Source: Topomyia yanbarensis
Taxonomy: Eukaryota > Arthropoda > Insecta > Diptera > Culicidae
Direction of reading: 5' to 3'
DNA length: 64,000 nucleotides
Assembly (NCBI RefSeq): GCF_030247195.1
Contig: NC_080672.1
Span: forward strand, 744,001-808,000
Below the pieces are notes generated by a model, which saw only the letters and a list, made by a program, of their open reading frames with translations, was not told where the DNA came from and did no database searches. The translations under genes and the position numbers were made by a program. Position 1 is the first letter of the stretch. Each line of letters opens with the position of its first letter. Positions 63,816 through 64,000 of this stretch are shown here, in pieces.

Positions 63816-64000
63816 TTATTATATTGAAGTATCGCTGTAAGGAAATCACTTTTGGCGGTGACGGCCTCGGATGGTAAGAGTGCAAATGTTTGATTTTTTT
63901 TTGATGATTTAGAATTACTTTGGAAGCTGATCAAATTCGATCAACATTTTATTCTATTGTATATACTTGAAGTAACCTTCGCTCAAATACGAGATGCAGA

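Overview
This window looks like gene-poor, transposon-packed DNA from a mosquito or a close dipteran relative. The evidence is the content: an ITmD37E transposase (a DD37E family best known from mosquitoes), R1-clade, L1-like, CR1-like and RNase H-bearing non-LTR retrotransposons, a Penelope-like GIY-YIG fragment, TTAA- and hAT-type MITEs, tRNA-derived repeats, and AT-rich spacers. I found no intact host gene, rRNA or functional tRNA. The species is not decided by the sequence.

Layout. 1-5.6 kb: the 3' tail and ORF2 of an R1-clade element on the minus strand, split by a 2.3-kb terminal-inverted-repeat element that itself contains a Penelope-like GIY-YIG fragment; a small hAT MITE sits in the R1 tail. 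5.8-8.3 kb: an L1-like element (minus) in which deletion fused ORF1 to the RT, with a 750-bp MITE cut cleanly into ORF1 at TTAA. 8.3-19.3 kb: mostly unrecognised DNA with a perfect hairpin, a hammerhead-like inverted pair and a long inverted repeat. 19.3-28.2 kb: a hAT-type MITE with a perfect 8-bp target duplication, copies of a TTCATGA-rich repeat, a SINE, an ITmD37E mariner and a second Tc1/mariner relic. 29.2-32.5 kb: the best-preserved element, a CR1-like retrotransposon with endonuclease and RT separated by a frameshift. 34-51 kb: hAT-like elements, another CR1 relic, a palindrome carrying two tRNA-like units, foldback elements, a 1.8-kb retroposed insertion bounded by a perfect 23-bp target duplication, and a TTAA MITE sitting between two tandem copies of a repeat. 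52.9-57.9 kb: a 4.9-kb minisatellite. 60.6-64 kb: an RNase H retroelement relic and two smaller arrays of the same 15-17-bp type.

The most distinctive object is the minisatellite at 52,941-57,850. Its unit changes in blocks from 16 to 19 to 17 bp around a shared GGCCGA...CAATTT core. None of these lengths is divisible by three and the 17- and 19-bp units carry no stop in any frame, so long open frames (up to 669 codons) arise on both strands without any sign of a real gene. The rest of the window is mainly a readable history of nested insertions, with junctions that can often be placed to the base. All calls come from reading the sequence; no database search was run.
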